Origin: Diatrype stigma
Taxonomy: Eukaryota; Ascomycota; Sordariomycetes; Xylariales; Diatrypaceae
Reading direction: 5' to 3'
NCBI GenBank assembly: GCA_022225965.2
Contig: JAKJXP020000002.1
Span: 620,001 to 684,000 of the forward strand
DNA length: 64,000 nt
In this document: positions 10,442 through 23,365 of the stretch, piece by piece
Position numbering within the stretch: the first letter of the stretch is position 1
Layout: every line of letters starts with the position of its first letter
The notes under the pieces: generated by a model
Told to the model about the DNA's origin: nothing
The model's database searches: none
Seen by the model: only the letters and a program-made list of their open reading frames with translations
Translations under genes and position numbers: made by a program

Positions 10442-13400
10442 GGGGCTGGATGTGGACGGGGTGGGTGGAGGACGTTCGACCCTCTGGGGGGCCTGGTCTA
10501 GCCGGCAGTGTTAAGAGCGGCAGACATCGTTCGGCTTTTGTCGGCGGTGCAGGGACTGCTGCTCGCTGCTGCTAGGCCGGAACCCCATGGTTGGCGTGGG
10601 TAGTATGGATGGACGGGTGGGAGGAAGGGGAGGAAACTAACTGGTGATGGAAGGTCGTGAAGGGGGGCAAGAAAGGAAAAGGGAATTAATATCGGTGGTG
10701 GAAGGCCGTGAGGGGCGAGGATCAGAGTCGTCAGGTTTGTCGACCGGACCTGATCCGGGGAATACGTAGGGGCGGACAATACTGTATATATACCCAGGTG
10801 TGTAATGGGGGAGGGCGACCTTGTCCGTCGGGTCTGCCCTCCCTGTGGTTGTATGATAGTTTACAAGAGCAATGATTTCGGATTGCCATCAACTCAACTT
10901 GAGTGTTCCAGTGACCATATCACGCCCGGAGCGCGTCTCGTTCTCCCTCCTTCTTAGAAACAATAAGCAGTGAGTCAACGAAAAACGACACGACAATTAA
11001 GCTCGTGGAAACAAGCACCTATTCCTAGTAAATAGGCATACAGCACAAAAGAAAAGCAGCGATGATCACAACACGAGATGCGGAATAGAATTCGAGAAGG
11101 AGCTTGAACTATGGCCCTATAGATATACGTGCTGGGTTATCAGACCGCTCTCGAACGGGAAGGTCCGTAGTTGCGGAATGAGACATCTCGAGAGTCTCCA
11201 CGGTAGAGTGCGCACTTGTGCGTGGATTTATATGTCGCTTTCAGCAGACCAAGCAAGCATGAAGTGGTGCGGAAACAGATAAATATATATTGTCATACGG
11301 CGTACGAAGTACAGGAGGAAAGAATCAAGCTCTAGTCTAGGGAGTGGGGGAGCTCTCTTTTATAGGTAAGGTGTGCCAAGCCACTACCTAGAAAGTGTAG
11401 GTGATCAGCTGTATTAGGGCACCGATGCACCGTTGGCAACAACAACTAACGGTTTGGTATTTGATGGAATTTGTGACGCCAATGGGTTTGGGCGAAGGTA
11501 AAGCTATCATTGAATGACTCTTATGTAAGAAAGGTCTAGTCCAAAGCTGGAGAGAAAAAAGGAAGCAAAAAGTACCTAAACAAAGCAGTCGCGTGTACCT
11601 AAGTACCCCCAGTTGCTTCGTACATACAACAGGAACCTGGGAAGGTACAAGGTACATACACATGTATGCCCCGATAGGTGGGGCAATATATACATACAGT
11701 CATTCAGCACCCCCACCAGCCAGCGTCACAACGTGAAAGCTTCCTGATTTCCGGGAATCCTACGAGCCCTCCTAATTGCGAAGAAGTTTTATTGGTCTGG
11801 CGTTATTCCGTACGCCGTAGTACTACTGGTGTTCCAAGGCTTTGTTTTAGCACATTCAGATGCCCTGAAGCTCCCTTGAGGACGCCGATCGCTGGACGAT
11901 CGACTTACAGAGGGAGCGGCCAAAAGTAATCAGACACCCCACTACCAAGGAAAAGGTCACAGGCGTCTGGTTTCTTTTGGCCGCTACCGTCGTACATACA
12001 GGTCACGATGTGATGGAAGCAACAATCCAGATCGTGGATAGCTTTGCTCTAAACAAACCGGAGTGTATCATTTGGTTTGATTTGGTACGGCTAATCCAGT
12101 GGGTTTTCATCATTTACTCCTTTATCGGTTGCCAACACTATATCAGGGAATCCAAACTGCCCTATCTACTACTGGTCCCTATCGTGACCTCCTGATAGGG
12201 GCTGAATAGGAGAGCTGGATTACATCATACAGTGATCGGCTTCTAGCGGCTTGGCACACACTACAGATACCAGAGCTCTTCCGCCCTAGCCCGATACTTT
12301 TGCTTCTTTGTGATAATGAACCTGTTCCCGAATCACGCTGTATTCGATCTCCTGAATGCGACGCCGACGTTGTCCTATCCAGGCCACGGGAAGAGATAGA
12401 AGAGGAGCGGGGGCAACTGGCTACAAGTTGCAGTGGCTGGTAGTTAAGTTTGTGGCTAGTACACACCGCCACACCAAGGATCTCAGGGGCTAGGTAGTTT
12501 AGGGGTCAAATAGGGGCAATTATGGCTCTAACAAGAAGTACACGACCACTTGCGCGCGCAATAAGCAGCGTGCAAATATATACCAAAATTTTATTCCACG
12601 ATCTTTGCATACGCCCTCACTTTCGGGCGCGACAACTAGTGCAACTCTACTGTAATCTAGTGGTAGTTGCGCCACGGCAACCCACGAGACCCAGGGTCCT
12701 GGTTGCAGTAGATCGTGTTGCTTGATACCCTTCATGTGATATTGTTTTCCGTGTTCAAGAGTAGCTGCTAGACCATCGTCGACCATCCTAGGGACAAGCA
12801 GGATATTAGTTGCTTCCAGCCGTATACAGATATCAAAAGGGGGTTGGGGGTTGGAGGGTGAGGGGTGGGGTGGTTCGTAGGAGCTATCATAGGCATAAGT
12901 CTGCGTACTCAAATCATCAGGCTCACTTGTGCGAATGTTTCCCTATGTCGACTTGGTCCAAACGCTGGTTCCATGGATTCAAGGTCCCTAGCCTATTGAT
13001 AAACTCTACTACGAAGAGGTGAGCACCAACGCAAAGGCCATCCTTGACCGACATTATGACCACTATGGAAGCCAATCTTACTCTACTCCGATGCAAGAGG
13101 CCAGCCACTACGAAGTAAGTGGGTAGGGGACTATGTAGGTAGGTGGTCAGCTTGATAGAGTAGTTCGCGGTATCTGTTCACTAGAGACAACTGGGTTCAA
13201 TCAACCATGAGAACACCACACAGCAGCCTACGTCACTGAAAGTCATGCATCATGGTTGTGTAGAATTCATTTATTGCTCAGTATGCCTATCTAATCCGTG
13301 ATGGAAGTGTTAGGGGGGCTCTAGTGCCCATCATGCCCCAGAGGTTTCTTGGAAAGCTTTCCTAGAATCGATTGATTCTGGCCTAGCGTCATCAAGAAGT

Positions 13401-13673
13401 ACTCCCCAGAACGATGTTGTGGCTTAGAAGCATCAGTAATACTCGAAGTATTCCCCTAACTGCAAGGAAACTTGCATGGTTAGAGTGCCGGCGGCAATAG
13501 TCGTAGAAGAAAACAACCGCAATTCCAGGATCAAAGAGAAATGAAAGTTGCCTGCCTGGAGGTGAATGCAATCGATGTTTGGAGTGTTGTAGACTATGTT
13601 GTGGCTTAGAAGCATGCCGAATAGCGCGGGCCACAAGGATCTAGATGATCGTCCACCAATAGACCAGACGACT
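10442..13673. other. Gene-free interval with degenerate reading frames
   Basis: No convincing gene. Reading frames at about 11,930-12,470 (+) look like decayed coding sequence interrupted by stops, but I cannot name a family. A 20-bp exact direct repeat sits at 13414-13433 and 13596-13615. Confidence 0.5.
13414..13615. repeat. 20-bp direct repeat pair 182 bp apart
   Basis: The sequence ATGTTGTGGCTTAGAAGCAT occurs identically at 13414-13433 and 13596-13615. It could mark a local duplication at the edge of the neighbouring RBR relic. The segment between the copies has no recognised content. Confidence 0.7.
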
Positions 13674-14215
13674 CTAGATGGGAAACGCGGTGAATTGAGA
13701 AGTTGAGGTGTTGGCGTGATGCTTCCCGAGTACGTCGATATTTTCGATGGTCTGTTGGAGTCCTTGCACAAGGTCTACAGTCGCATTTCTACCATGTATG
13801 CAGAAGTGCCTGGAACGTATTGAAGAAACTGAGGAAGAAGGTGAGGTTGAGAGATGATCGTCTGTATAGAAGTTAGTATTTCCAAACCCCTCCGACATAC
13901 ATGAAAAGAAGAGGATGTGCTTATTGAAAGGATATAAAGCAGAGTCTTACCTTAGTAGTAGGGCACACGAGTGAGCAGATATCCCACGCACTAGCATGTT
14001 TTCCACGGATCATCACATTGATAGCAGAAATTCGCACCACAGTGACAACTATAGCATAAAGTTGTGTCTTGATGTTGACCAAACTTGCATGCAGCAGGCT
14101 GCACGCAGGAATAATCACGAAGTTGAGAAATGCCCAATGGACATTCTCGTAAACCGTTGACCAGGAGCCGAACCGAGAGAGGCAGTTGAAGAAGAAGTTG
14201 GATGAAGAGAGACAA
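13674..14215 (-). pseudogene. Decayed RBR (IBR-type) ubiquitin-ligase fragment
   Basis: On the minus strand, residues encoded near 14020-14080 read CYSCHCGANFCYQCDDPWKTC across about 20 positions. This matches the second half of an IBR/Rcat zinc-binding domain (C-G-x-x-F-C-Y-x-C-x-x-x-W-K-T-C). A stop codon follows directly after the last Cys. Upstream the Cys pattern is scrambled and no RING1 remains. A further Cys/His stretch near 13,800 may be the old C-terminus, across an intron-like GTAAGA...ACAG segment. It lies just downstream of the Argonaute stop on the same strand. An intact RBR gene sits at 34 kb. I call it a relic because there is no usable start and the domain is broken. A low-expressed short gene cannot be fully excluded. 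Confidence 0.5.
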
Positions 14216-14256
14216 ATCTCTACTTCAAACCCTGTAGTTAGAATGTAGGATTCGCA

Positions 14257-17200
14257 TTAGACGTACCACATCGTTGTGTTGATGTGTGCAATATTGTCCT
14301 TGCTAGCAGAGGCGTGAACCATTGGAAGAAGAGGGGCTGGCTCCATCGGTTGCTGTCCTGAGTAGATCTCGGAAGAGGTCTTTCCAATAGGGAAGCCTTC
14401 TTTACCCTTTGGCTCCATTTCCTTCTGGCTTGAGGCAATGTCCTCGTGCGCTCGAGCTCTTTGAGAGGCAAGATGCGAATAGTAAACTGCGGGGTGTAGT
14501 GATACCGGCGTGGTGGAACGGCAGTATTGGTAGCACTGTTGATAGATCATCTTTTGCAAAAGGTTGGCATTGACCCCGAACTCGTCAAGGATAACGATGT
14601 AGTGGACCGGGCGAGCCGTGCCCTGAATGGCAACATGAGAGCAGAGGTAAAAGTCCCAGTGGAAAGGATGGGTAGCATCGCGCTCAACCAAAGTACCAGG
14701 GAGCGGGTTGGAATTGCGGTCCGCTGATCCTCGATCGCCAGGTTTAGGGAAGAATCTGATATGGTGTCGCTTAGTAGCGATGATAACAGTGACCTTGGGT
14801 ATATCGAAGTTCAGCTCTTTGAAGCAACGCTTCAATCCCGCCACTTCTTCCTCGATCACAGCTTCGAATTGCCCATCAGACACGCCATCTCTGAAGAAGT
14901 AAACATGTCGTGGATAGGTGCCGTTGATTTGGACCCAGTACTTCAGAAGTCTGAAGAGTAGTTGAACCATCTTGTTTCTTGGGACGATCTCAACCCTCCA
15001 ACTGTTGGTCTCGCAAGAACCAGCATAGCGCGTAGCATGTCTATCGGTGGACACAGTCATGGCGGCCATCGATGGTTGAGCACTGCCAGGAGATGCATGG
15101 GTAACATCAAGCCCAATAATCATGGTAGGGGTCTTGAAGAATGGAGGCGTTTGCGGGTTTGGACCAGCGATCTTGCAAGTGACGCCGCCAAGCTTAGCGT
15201 TCACCTTCATGGCCACATTGCTGCAATACTGTCCTTGGTTCTTCTTGACATGAGCACCCTGGAGGCACTGGGATACAATGCAGAATCTGCAGTCCGCGTT
15301 CTTCTTGATGCGCTCGTAGACAAGCGCATTCTTGTCGGAGATGATGAAGAAAATGATAGACGGATGCTCAGTGTTTCGGTTGCCAATCTCTTTATGCGCA
15401 TACTCAGTGACCTGTCCGACGTCGCCAAAGCTGAAGGGAACTTGTAGCAGTGTAGGTGGTTTCTCGATCTTGCCGCCATGTCCACGATACACGCTGCAGA
15501 ACTGCGAGGAAAAGGCCTCGAGGTGCTGCATTTCGCAGGCATCACCGATGATAATCATGCCCCAGGATCTGAGAACCTTGGAATTGCTCTCCCAGAACTT
15601 CCTTCCTCGGAGGTCCCATCGACCTGAGACACCGGGGTTCAGCTTTCCATTGGCGAAGGTGACCTCAGGATTTTGCAGCAGCCGTGCATTGGTGACCACC
15701 ATGTTGGGGTTGATGGGGAGGTCGAACGCTCGAAGGTATTCGTCTTTATCCCATCCAAGCTCTTTCACGCCACTCATGATGTCCGCCTTTCTCTTGTCGG
15801 GACGTGTGACTGCGATCTTGATCATTTCGGCAGTCTGTAATTGGAGTTAGTTACGAGCATGACACACATGTAGAGGAAGCCATCACTCACCTGCTTGGGA
15901 TCCAGCTTGTACATGTAACGCGAATGCGGAATGACATTGCAGATGTCCATGGGAAAGAACGCGCCTTTCGTGGTCTCCACAATAGGCATAAGCGGCCATT
16001 CCGGTCGGATGCTATACCGCTGCAAGAAGTAGTTGAAGACACTGATGGTTGTCTTGCTTCCATCGTCGTTTTTCCTTTCGAAGGTGACGGTTCTCGAATT
16101 GCCTCCCTCTGCTCCGTACCTGCTGGGGTCCCAAACGAGACGCTTCATAGTGTATATCTTGGGATGGCCAAACTTTCCACGGTGGTTCACTACGAACTTG
16201 ATCTTGTTCAAGCGTCGAAGCAGCTTAAAGGCCTCCGACATTTCGTAGCTAACATCGCCGTGACCCCTGGTAATTTGCCTCGGTTTGCAGGCAGTTGCAA
16301 GATCGCCGTGGTTCCCTTTCAACCGGTCAGCTCTGCAGAGAAGTAAGGAGGCACACATGATCTGAATGACTTACAGGCCTTCCATTCCTTCTTGAAGTCA
16401 TTTGCCATACGCAGGGCGAGTTCGCCGAGCCGATACATTCCCCAGAAAGCGGTGTTGGATATGTCGACGTTGACATTAAGGCCTGTACCACCACGGAGAA
16501 TAGACTGGTAGCAGATGGCTGGGTTAGCTCCAACAGTCTCACTTGTAAGGTCTCGCTAACTCACGTCACTAAGTCTAAAGGCCGTATATGTACCCTTCAT
16601 GACCTCCAACCAGAAGCCCAGCGGGTGCGGCTTGGCGTCTGGCGAATAGAAGTTTCGCTTGATCGAGACCAACGACTCCGAAGGCTTCTGTCGCATAACA
16701 TGATCGAAGAAAGCTAGCAATGTATCAGCAGCAGACTCTTCGTATGTATGCAGTTCACTTACTCATGCATTCCAGGATAGTTGCATCCCACGATGCTTTA
16801 CCTCGGAGGTAGGAGCTGAGATAATCCAGTCGCACAGTCTTCGTGAACTTGACGACGCAGTAATGCGTGGGTTCCTCATGAAGACCGTCCAAGTGAACAG
16901 CGATGCGCTCTTCGCCCTTTGGGAGTTTCTTCGAACACCTGTCCCCTAATGTAAGCATAGGCACTATATGGACAACCAGGTGAAGTGCAATCAGAAAACC
17001 AGTTCGCTTACCATGCCAATTTGCCGTAGTCGTAAAGCCACTGTCCACCAGCTTTGGCCAGGCGATCTTTCACCTCGTTGGACATCCATACTTTCTTCTC
17101 CAAGGCAAAACCTTTCGCCTCCTGGGGCTTCGGAGATACGGTGACCTAGTCATGTTAGCGATATATCAATGGTTTGGTTGAACAATTGTCGTGTCTTACA

Positions 17201-17703
17201 TCATATTGGTAGATGTCACCCCGGGGGAGGCGATCGACAGCAAATAGATTCAGCTGCAGTTGGATTGCTTTGCCTTCCGTATTAGTACCCGGACGAGCAG
17301 TGAAACGAGTTTCACCCAGGCCCTACCAAGTGTATTAGCATCGACTCTAACATGAGAAGCAGGAGAATATGAAGTTGCTCTTCATTCTCAACTCGCGACA
17401 TAGGAACTAGAAAAGTACCCAAAGACTTTGATTAGAAAATGATGGCATATAGCAACTTACTTGGTGGTAGGCCTCGGGAGGCAGGTCGACTAGTTTGCCA
17501 ATTTTCTCGGCTGGGGTCATCTCCTTTCTTTGGGATTTGGAGGAGTCAATGCGGGCAGGATCGTAACCCAGACTAGGTGGGAAAGAACCGGGCTTAGCCG
17601 AGCCTGGCGCCTTTTTCGGGGAGCCACCGGCTTCAGAACCCGGAGGAGATCCGCGTTGGGAGCCGCGTTGGGACCCCTGCTGAGATCCTTGCGGAGACGG
17701 CAT
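14257..17703 (-). CDS. Argonaute (PAZ-PIWI) RNA-silencing effector, slicer residues intact
   Basis: Eight exons are proposed: 17703-17461, 17322-17200, 17145-17012, 16938-16763, 16713-16565, 16504-16375, 16330-15891 and 15834-14257, for about 990 residues, a normal length for fungal Argonautes. All junctions keep frame. The N-terminus has GSQQGSQRGSQRG repeats. Next come ArgoN (GLGETRFTARPGT..., QYDV), the L1 linker, PAZ in exon 7, and MID with the 5'-phosphate pocket pattern Y/K/Q/K (YERIK, SQCLQ, NAKLGG). PIWI has the tetrad D708 (GLDVTH), E747 (RVEIV), D781 (FRDGVSDGQ) and H919 (YYSHL), and the C-terminus ends TMWYV. It should bind small RNAs and cleave complementary transcripts. I cannot decide from one sequence whether it is the quelling (QDE-2-type) or meiotic-silencing (SMS-2-type) paralogue. 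The exon 5/6 join is the least certain because several AGs compete. Confidence 0.93.
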
Positions 17704-20700
17704 CTTGAGGATGCGTGTACTACCTACTTCAGTAAATCAGTACCAGTTACAAAGGATGCTTGTCAATGGATCATGTGCTGTAAGTATGCTAGAGCCCTAA
17801 ACCCTGATAGGGCAAGGAGTCATGGTATGCAAGATTGAATGATTGTAATGATATTCGGGCTTAATGTTGTAATGGAAGGATAGTTGTTTTTATGTGTATG
17901 GGTATGGGTATGAGGGTGAGCATATAAGGCGCAGCTATATAGCTTAGTGGTGGAAGGAAACGTCCGAAAGGTCAAATGCTAAGCTTTGGTAGATGCAAGT
18001 CATACCAGAAGTTGGGTTGCAGTGTTTGTCTGGATGGTCTAATGTTAAAATACTTACCGCGTTGACGTGAGATAGCAGTGAGTTGTGTGACAGGCGAGGA
18101 ATGTAAAGTGCTTGCTTGACTTGATGTTGTTCGCGGGCGAAGGTGACAGTACCCTTGAAGTATGTCTTGGACCTTTCGAACACCAATGTTAGCGATGGCA
18201 ATGACAAGTTGGCTGGATCTTTCAAGTAGGGATAGAAGTAACGAGCTAGGTGACGTCGAATTTGTGTAGATGGCAGTTAATCAGAGTAACGAGGATATAG
18301 TGGATGGGTAGCTACTGTAGGAGTAGACTACAACCGGCTACCTAGGATGGGAAGGAATTGGTCGTATCCTCTAGGATAAGTGTTTGTGAGGAAACAGATG
18401 TATAAGGGCAAGGAAGGATCTGCTGGAGTAAATATGTGGCTGGGAGATCTCAACGGTGCGAGTGAGACCTGCCAGATGGGGTAGATTGATGAAACTATGG
18501 TCAAGGTAATGCAGAATGCAACCCAATGGTTCCAAAAGATGATAAACTTCACAATTGATATCAGGTGATAGGCTGGATGCTTACAATTTGTTACCCTGTG
18601 GTCTTGTGCAGCTTCTGAGGGAGGACCAGGGCAATATCTTGCCTTAGTCGAGGTGCTATTCTCCCTTCCAGGAATTCTCAGCGGTGTCCTGTACGATTGG
18701 CGAGGTAAGTCAGCGCGATGCCATAGACACTGTTATCGAGTGGAAAGTTGGGAGATGCAAAACGAGTGACGAGGTGAAGGATGGTAGCTGGGCGATGCGA
18801 CACTTGCAAGCCTGGTTATGAAATGAATGGGAGAGGATGGAAGGTGTCACTGTTGAAATACGAAACGGGTTGAAAGCTCACTGTGGATGGATTGTGTACT
18901 GATATGATGTACGTCAGGTAGATTTCGGCGAGTGATGGACAAGGTAGGAATGATGAAGGATGGCAAAGGGATAGATGGATGGATGGAGGGAGGGTTACAA
19001 CCAACAGTAATAGATGGAGGTAAGTAGAGGAAGGCGTCTTACAAGTTGCGGGACTAGAGAAGGCGACTTCCTAGTTTTTGTACCAGTAAATACCTGATAC
19101 GAAGTGTAGTTGGCTGGAGGCTTCGTAGTGTCAAGTGCTAGGTGATGGTATGGATGGAAGTATCAAAGGGTATGAGGTTATCGAGGTGCAGGTTGGGATG
19201 GAGACCTAGAGGGAAAGTAATGAAATACGTACCTCGACTGTAGAGAAGGTAGATGACCTTATGCCCGACAGAGACCTGATTTGCACAGATTATACCTGTA
19301 GGGATAAGTCACTGTTTATCAAGTATTAGTTCAGTGGATGTTGATTCGCAGTGGGTTTTGGTAGAAAGATGTAGAATGTATGTATGTGGTTGAGAGTGTA
19401 CCTCAGTACAAGGTAGAGGTAGTAGCAACCTGAAGAATGGTAGTAATATCCCTGGGGGAAGACGGGTTATGTATAAAATGGCTACCAAGATGCAGTGAGG
19501 TGTTTGGCATCCAGCAAGTGTAGTATGTGTTTTGTAGGAGGGGAAACAGGAGGGGGGGGGTTATGAAGATATTTACCTAAGCTTGGCAGGAAAACCAGGC
19601 ATTCACCAATCAACTTGAAGCATACCAGTGTACTAAGTACACATGTATATGTGCTGATTTGGGGTGATGTGAAAAATCTGGGGCAAGGTACCGTGTCTGA
19701 AAGGGGAGGTGAAGTGTGGTGTTGAATCGATCGTGCTAGCTACTTGGTGACGTAGATGTATGGAAAGCGCTTTGGAGAAGGAGACATGGGTGTATGCTTG
19801 GAGAACACGACATAGAGGAGATACAAAATCAACGATGGGAAGGTATCATGCGGACTGGAGAGTGTTGGAAAGGAAAGAACTATTTACTTACCCCTTTGGA
19901 AGGCTACCTACGTCTTTCTGTCGAGATGTGACCCTCGATAGTATCGTGTTAGGAAGTCGAGAAGGCTGCTTGGCATACGTGTTAGAGGTCGATGTTCCGT
20001 GGGTTTACCGTTACCGGTAGGCAAGGTGAGATGATCTGTAATGACTGGTACGGTCTGCTTGGGTTTGGATGTAGTTTGTAATGAGGACCAATTGCAGGTA
20101 GGGAATGAGGTATTGGAGAAACGGTGTTGCTATGTGCAGTTGCCAAGCGGACCAATGAAATGGGGTAAAGCCTTCTAGAAACGTACCTATGGATAGAGAG
20201 TCTGCTTAGTAAAACCTCGGGAAGCTGGGGAAGGCAAAATGGATGTGGTCATAACAAAACGAAGGTGTAGGAGGACCTTGAGGAACGTTGGGGTGGGGGG
20301 TAGTGTTCTTTCGCGTAGGTGTGTTGACTCGACAAGGCCTTCCGATGTAGTTCCAGCGGTTCCTGTAGATGCCTGGGAAAGAGAAACTTGTGTGGGATGT
20401 TTACGTGGGCATGTGTAGGTAGTAGCACCTGGGTAGATAGGCAAGGTGATAGGTTTGCAGAGTGGTTGTAGTCGCTTAGGTATACTTACCGTGTTGTTTA
20501 TATTCTGGGTTTGATGAATATGGGATGCAGGCAGGTTGGAGGAATATTTTCGGTGGGATGCGTAGCGACACTGATGATATGGAAGGGAAGGAATAGTCAA
20601 GTGCAACCTAAACACTCCAACTTACCTCGAAAGTCCTGAAGAGATCTATCCTTTGTGCAGTGACCACTGTGAGTATGCAGGCGTGTAGACGCGTAGATGT

Positions 20701-21100
20701 ATTGTAATTGAAATGTTGAAGGCTGGATGAAGAAACTGGTGATTCTGATGGTTGTTGTGGGAGATTGGGGGAGGATACGGATGACAGAAAGGGCATAAAC
20801 AAGATGATGTAACACTTACCTTAGGGTACTCGGCTTAATGTTTGCTGTAGAGTAGACTTGTGTTGCTAGGTAGATATTTTTGCAAGATGCAGATCAGTAG
20901 TAGAATTGTGTCTGCAGTGCAGCCAGAAGGGTTTGTAGATATCAGAAACCAAAGCCAAGAACCTACCAACAGATCCTATGGTTAAGGTGTTTCTTCGTAT
21001 ATTCGGGAAAACAGTTGAAGGGTGGTGGTTTTGGGGGCGTGTTGTGTGTAGAAAAGAGGGTGGGAGAGGAAAAGAAGAGGACAAGGACAGCTGGACCTGT
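17704..21100 (-). other. Strand-biased region upstream of Argonaute with serial donor-like splice sites
   Basis: No conserved protein is readable. The plus strand is poor in C and the minus strand is pyrimidine/A-rich for over 3 kb. On the minus strand GTAAGT/GTACGT-type donors appear near 20960, 20817, 20625, 20489, 20187, 19889, 19577, 19403, 19232, 19043, 18583 and 18055. Some have plausible acceptors between them, for example a CATCATCAG near 20575 and a CTACCCAG near 20430. One reading is a long multi-intron 5' leader of the Argonaute mRNA or a spliced noncoding RNA. This is inference from motifs only. Confidence 0.4.
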
Positions 21101-23239
21101 GGTCAGTATTTATAGTAGATCTTAGAGGCTACCGATGTCAGAGTTACGAGTTCTTGGGATGCCGAACTAGCAAAAATAACAACGATGCAAGTATATTCGG
21201 TGACTCGCAGATATTGTGTTTGTATCGGTGCTCAAAGTCGGATCTAGAGTCAACTAACAACAACATGCATACGCGATCGAGTACCCAAGGTAGTGCGTGG
21301 AGATAAGTTGTATTGTCCCCGCAGCAAGCCAGCGGAGTATAGAGTTGACACTCGGGACACATGGAACTTGGCGTGGGGTGTCGGACCTCTCCAAGTGACC
21401 GGAATTGCTATTGATTTAGATATTATAGGCAACAGGAGCGAGGCCCCTGATCCTGTAGCTCCAACTATGATGCGATATGTTATGATCCTCCTTGGGCATA
21501 GCATATAGCTTATGTGTAATTTTCCTCCTTTGATACTACACGCTTGATGGCGGGTGGAATATGACGGCCTGCAGGACATATACGTTGAGTAAAGCTCCTT
21601 AGCGAGACGATGCGGAGTCGTAAAAAATATATTATTGGTCCTACCCACGGTCCTGCGGTATACAGTAGGCGGAGTAGCGGACAATTTCTTGCCACATAGA
21701 AAGGGGGCCGACCCCTGAGTCACATGTGACCATGACAGTGCTGAAGTTCCAGTGGCCTCACATATGTTGCGGTAACAACAGACTCGGCCTAGAGTCTGCA
21801 TTAATACCCCGTGGCTGTATCAAGGGCAGAATTGGTACCTACCCAATAGAGACAGTATCCCAATGCCCCTGATGCAAGGAGCATGCTTGGTATTATGTCA
21901 TAGATGAGTTGTTGAATATCACGGGTACTTATACGCAGTGAATCACTCCTCACTCGGGCAAAGCCTCCTGTCTCGTATATTTGACTACATACCCACCAAA
22001 CTCCTACAGGTATAGGGGTAAGGGGGAAAGGAAGTATGAGATATGTATGGTCAACTTAATGTGAATGTCAGACCAACCAATAGTTCAAGACATAGGGTTC
22101 ATATGATAACTTCAAGCCGACAAGGAGCATATCGGCAATACTAGGATAAGTATTCAAGCTAAGAGGTTACTCTGGGTTAATCTTGGGATTTGTCAGCCAG
22201 GAAATGCTCATACCACGATTAGCCTTTTGACACTGTGCATACCAGCAATGAACAGGGATCACATCGCGTAAAGGAGATACCTATAGGACTGGGGCCCCTC
22301 CTTCGAGCGAGTGAATGTAGGACACGATGCAACTGACAGGTCAATGTGAATGTAACGGGTCCCGTAAAAAAAACCGATGAGATGCAACTCGTCTCCCGCA
22401 GCGCATTGAATAAGGAACGTCCGAAAAGCTGAGCACTAGGCTTCAACTCCGCATAGAATCTGGAGGAGTTCATCCAACCTTCAACGAAAAACGATACTTA
22501 ATGCGCGGGGTTCGTTGGTTGACACGAACAGGCGAGGACGGTATCCCGCATGACACATGCATGTGCACATCCGGTAAAGGAGCCGCTTGCCTGCCTTAAA
22601 GATTCCGTGAATCCGGTTACTTTACGTCAACGTGGTGGTGTTGTGCGGGCGGTACTAATGCTGGTGTCTCAAATATTGGTCTGTCCACAAGTATTAACTT
22701 CTTGGTACAAGCCCCGAAACCTATTGTCTGGCTATGCTCATAACGGTGTCTAGCTCTGATGGTTAGATTGTATTCAACTTATGGAAGACAAAGAGAAGGA
22801 GACAAAGCATATCAGTCCATATCACCCCCCAGCTGCATTGGAAATCTCTGTTAGACAAAGGAGCGACCTTATAAGATATTTGGCCGATTTTCTAGCTAGC
22901 ACAGCTGTCATGGGAGAACTAGCTCCTTGAGCTTAGCACTTAGGCTGGGACCATAACCAAGCCCGGGAAGGAGGAAGTTAATTCTTCGGCAGCAACAGGT
23001 GGCTCATCCAATAGCCGCGTCAGCTGCTCATTCACTAATCAGCTTCCCGGATGATCTTTATTGGCAAGACCAAGGTCGCAGCTAGGTATCTAATCACTCG
23101 AAAGGGCAAGCAACCTGAGATTTGTTTAATGTCACCTAGCGGAGCGATAGAAGGGGCTTGGGGGAAGCGGTCCAAGCCTAACTATAGCTTAGCGAAATAT
23201 CAACTGGAGATGGAAAGCCCAACCTAGCCTCTTTTTTCT
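21101..23239. other. Gene-free interval left of the transposon
   Basis: About 2.1 kb of mixed composition without supported genes. Short frames overlap on both strands without domain matches. The strand bias seen further left fades here. Composition falls sharply to AT-rich at the transposon border near 23,240. Confidence 0.5.
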
Positions 23240-23365
23240 CAATTCGTTTAAACACACCGGGTCATTCTGATATAGATACCGGGTAATTAATCACATTCGA
23301 ATTAGAGATTCCGTTATATAATTTAGCTATATACGTATTCCTGCATTTATATAGCCCAACATTAC
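23240..23365 (+). repeat. Left terminal inverted repeat of the MULE
   Basis: Pairs with the reverse complement of 27185-27310. The first 37 bases are identical. Later differences are almost all transitions in both directions, so both copies were mutated independently. The inner border is approximate. Confidence 0.9.

Noticed and set aside
11930..12470. Possible decayed coding region on the plus strand
   Set aside because: Fragments look protein-like (an IWFDLVRLIQW-type stretch) but contain stops, and I could not match any family, so no pseudogene is claimed.
13180..13215. tRNA-like T-loop string GGGTTCAATC
   Set aside because: No matching acceptor or anticodon stems could be folded around it by eye.
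20187..20615. 142-codon minus-strand frame upstream of Argonaute
   Set aside because: Composition follows the pyrimidine bias of the strand, donor-like sites cut through it, and no conserved motif is visible.
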